Part shown: positions 14,373 to 16,206 of the stretch, in pieces
Layout of the letters: each line of letters begins with the position of its first letter
How positions within the stretch are numbered: position 1 is the stretch's first letter
Assembly (NCBI GenBank): GCA_026707335.1
Contig: JAPOXB010000041.1
Coordinates: forward strand, 1 to 16,206
Source of the DNA: Chloroflexota bacterium
GTDB taxonomy: Bacteria; Chloroflexota; Dehalococcoidia; Bin125
Length of the DNA stretch: 16,206 nt
Direction: 5' to 3'
Made by a program: the position numbers and the translations under genes
Notes under the pieces: model-generated
Databases searched by the model: none
Seen by the model: only the letters and a program-made list of their open reading frames with translations
What the model was told of the DNA's origin: nothing

Positions 14373-16206
14373 TTAGGGCAGCTTCACCTCCACGGGCAGG
14401 GGCGCGCCTTGATAGAAGCGGCCGCTGCGGCTCAGGTTGCTGAGGTCGATGGGCGTGTTGTGCGTCGTCCAGCGCTCACCCTCGGGCCTCGTGCTCACGT
14501 AGATGTTGCCGGTCCGCACCGAGCGCCAGACCGTCACGTCGATGTTCGCCGATGCCCCGCCGCCGACGTCAACCGAGACGGTGACGGGAAGGCCCTGGTA
14601 GAAGCGGCCGCTGCTGCTCAGGTTGCTGAGGTCGATGGGCGTGTTGTGCGTCGTCCAGCGCTCACCCTCGGGCCTCGTGCTCACGTAGATGTTGCCGGTC
14701 CGCACCGAGCGCCAGACCGTCACGTCGATGCTCACCGACTGTGGTGCGGGCGTGACCACGGGCTCGTCCGCGGGCACCGAGCCGGGCAACGCCGCCTCGG
14801 CCCGCTTGCCGCCGCCGTGGCCGTCGGCGTACGCCACCGTCACCCGCAGAGAGTGACCCCGGTCGGCTTCCACCGGCGTGTAGGCGTTCGACTCCGCGCC
14901 GGAGATCGCGGTCCAGGCCGCGCCGTCCGGAGAGCGTTCCCACTGCCAGCTGAGATCCGCTACCGCGCCATCGGGGTCCGTCAGGGTGGCCGTGATCTCC
15001 GTCCCGACCGCCGGTCGCTCCGGCGAGAGGGTCACTGCGCCATCCTCGTCCACATTGGTCACGGCGATGGCGATGCTGATGCTGTCCGCGCGCCCGGACG
15101 GGTCACTGGCCCTCACGCTGACGGCGTAGGCAGCCTTGGACTCGAAGTCGAGATCCGCTCCCTGGGCGACCGAGATCTGGCCGTTGGACGAATCGATGCT
15201 GAAGCGCGACGCATCCGTCCCCGAGAGGCTGTAGGTCAGCCGGTCCCGGTCACGGTCGGTGGCGGTGACCGGGCTTCCAACGGCCGTCCCCGGCGCGGAA
15301 TTCTCGGCGACCGACCGCGAGGCGCTACTCCCTTCCCCAAATACCGGAGCACGGTTGGTTGGGGGAATCACGCCGCCACCGCCTCCACCGGCCGAGCGAA
15401 CCCTGACGCTGGAAGCGCCGCCGACCGTGTGATCGTTGCGGTCCTCGTCCTGGAGGGTGCCCGAGAAGGTGTAGGTGCCCGGCGTGTCCCCGGCCGTCAC
15501 CTTGTAGGTCCTGGTCTGCGGGCCCGCGGCCAGCAGCCTGATCGTCACCGTCTGGCTGCCGTCCTCGGCGGTGAACCCGGCGGGAACGGTCTCGACGATC
15601 CTGCCCAGGCCCCCGTAGTTGTTCGCCGTGACGGTCACCGTGACCGTGCCGCCGGGCGCCACCTGCGCCGGCGAGAACGACCGGGTGGCGGTCGGCGCCG
15701 GCGGCGCGGTGATCGTCACCGTGGACGCTCCGCCAACGGTCGCGGTGGTCCTGTCCTGGTGGGCGATGGTCCCCGAGAAGGTGTACCGACCCGGGGTGTC
15801 CCCGGCCGTCACCGTGTAGGTCCGGGTCTGAGGGCCTGCAGTCAGCAGCCGGATCGTCACCGTCTGGCCGCCGTCCGCGGCGGTGAACCCGGCGGGAACG
15901 GTCTCCACGACCCTGCCCAGGGTCCCGTAGTTGTTCGCCGTGACGGTCACCGTGACCGTGCCGCCGGGCGCCACCTCCGTGGCCGAGAACGACCGGGTGG
16001 CGACCGGCGTGGACGCCGGCGGCGCGGTGATCGTCACCGTGGAGTCACCGCCGACCGCCCTGCTGTCCCTGTTCACGTCGGCGATGGTCCCAGAGAAGGT
16101 GTAGTTACCCGGCGTGCTGCCGGCCGTCACCGTGTAGGTCCTCGTCTGCGGGCCCGCGGCCAGCAGCCTGATGGTGACCTTCTGGCTGCCGTCCTCGGCG
16201 GTGAAC
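14373..16206 (-). CDS. Large surface protein with Ig-like repeats, cadherin domain and C-terminal duplicated module; 5' end outside window
   Basis: The minus-strand frame is open to the window edge, so the 610 visible residues are a C-terminal part. The GTG at 16130 lies inside a repeat and is not a start. In order of translation: part of one and then two full Ig-like repeats of 104-106 residues ('TRSFSA.EVAPGGTVTVTV', 'ANNYG', 'VETVPAGFTA.DG', 'QTRTYTVTAGDTPG.YTFSG'; about 16206-15405); a Gly linker; a cadherin-like domain ('NRAPVF', 'VAENSAPGTAVGSPVTATD', 'FSIDSSNGQI'; about 15360-15050); an Ig-like domain with 'LSWQWERSPDG' (about 15035-14775); and two copies of a 62-residue-period module 'VWRSVRTGNIYVSTRPEGE' (14730-14413). 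It ends at TAA 14375-14373. No membrane or sorting signal is visible at the end. Likely a surface or secreted adhesive protein; the terminal module, seen in other proteins of this style, may bind or anchor. Confidence 0.8.
   Translation of the reverse strand, partial: FTAEDGSQKVTIRLLAAGPQTRTYTVTAGSTPGNYTFSGTIADVNRDSRAVGGDSTVTITAPPASTPVATRSFSATEVAPGGTVTVTVTANNYGTLGRVVETVPAGFTAADGGQTVTIRLLTAGPQTRTYTVTAGDTPGRYTFSGTIAHQDRTTATVGGASTVTITAPPAPTATRSFSPAQVAPGGTVTVTVTANNYGGLGRIVETVPAGFTAEDGSQTVTIRLLAAGPQTRTYKVTAGDTPGTYTFSGTLQDEDRNDHTVGGASSVRVRSAGGGGGGVIPPTNRAPVFGEGSSASRSVAENSAPGTAVGSPVTATDRDRDRLTYSLSGTDASRFSIDSSNGQISVAQGADLDFESKAAYAVSVRASDPSGRADSISIAIAVTNVDEDGAVTLSPERPAVGTEITATLTDPDGAVADLSWQWERSPDGAAWTAISGAESNAYTPVEADRGHSLRVTVAYADGHGGGKRAEAALPGSVPADEPVVTPAPQSVSIDVTVWRSVRTGNIYVSTRPEGERWTTHNTPIDLSNLSSSGRFYQGLPVTVSVDVGGGASANIDVTVWRSVRTGNIYVSTRPEGERWTTHNTPIDLSNLSRSGRFYQGAPLPVEVKLP
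14413..14730 (-). repeat. Two 132-bp direct repeats, one mismatch, 186-bp period
   Basis: 14413-14544 and 14599-14730 read the same except for G at 14429 versus T at 14615, a Ser/Arg change. They encode the duplicated C-terminal module (44 residues each, from 'IDVTVWRSV' to 'SGRFYQ'). The 54 bases between copies are not repeated. Near-identity shows a very recent duplication or ongoing conversion. Confidence 0.92.
15405..16206 (-). repeat. Tandem Ig-like repeats, period 312-318 bp
   Basis: A conserved core containing CGGCCGTCACC recurs with anchors at 15484, 15796 and 16114, giving spacings of 312 and 318 bases (104 and 106 residues). The array runs off the window, so the total copy number is unknown. 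Copies are similar but not identical, unlike the terminal module repeats of the same gene. Confidence 0.85.

Overview
This is a GC-rich bacterial window dominated by secreted, surface and lipoprotein genes. The protein styles point to the phylum Chloroflexota, probably an uncultured Dehalococcoidia/SAR202-like lineage. These include 'LVPGWN..GW' modules, lipoproteins with Pro/Thr/Glu-rich linkers, stacked Ig/FN3/Calx-beta/cadherin domains, and C-terminal 'IYVSTRPEGE..W' repeats. This placement is inferred from protein style, not from a marker gene. I see no rRNA, tRNA, CRISPR array, transposase or integrase.

Positions 1-7413 (plus strand) look like one operon. It starts with the end of an exported protein of unknown function (1-660). 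An ATGA overlap leads to a 1426-residue multidomain surface protein (657-4937) with a degenerate M23/LytM-like N terminus, FN3, InlB-like and Calx-beta modules, and a Trp/Cys-rich tail. After 61 bases comes an 804-residue secreted protein (4999-7413) with two tandem gluzincin metalloprotease domains, the first with every catalytic residue replaced. The surface protein and the protease end in the same roughly 110-residue C-terminal domain.

Positions 7414-9701 are a patchwork. A start-less, internally deleted copy of the downstream lipoprotein gene abuts a gene of visibly lower GC for a lipoprotein with four tandem Cache-like sensor domains. A short leftover resembling the C-terminal end of a leucine-rich-repeat protein follows. 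Both the dead copy and the intact lipoprotein gene are preceded by the same 15-base leader.

Positions 9702-13220 (plus strand) carry the intact two-repeat Cys-pair lipoprotein, a DoxX-family membrane protein and a thiamine-pyrophosphate enzyme of the acetolactate synthase/decarboxylase superfamily. The last is the only clear cytoplasmic metabolic gene here.

Positions 13221-16206 are read convergently on the minus strand. They hold a probably frameshifted small membrane gene, a second Cys-pair lipoprotein, and the C-terminal half of a large Ig-repeat/cadherin surface protein that runs off the window. A perfect hairpin lies after the last of these. Overall the window looks like a cell-envelope locus under rapid duplication and decay. 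The most interesting elements are the shared C-terminal domain, the live-plus-dead protease tandem and the four-Cache lipoprotein.
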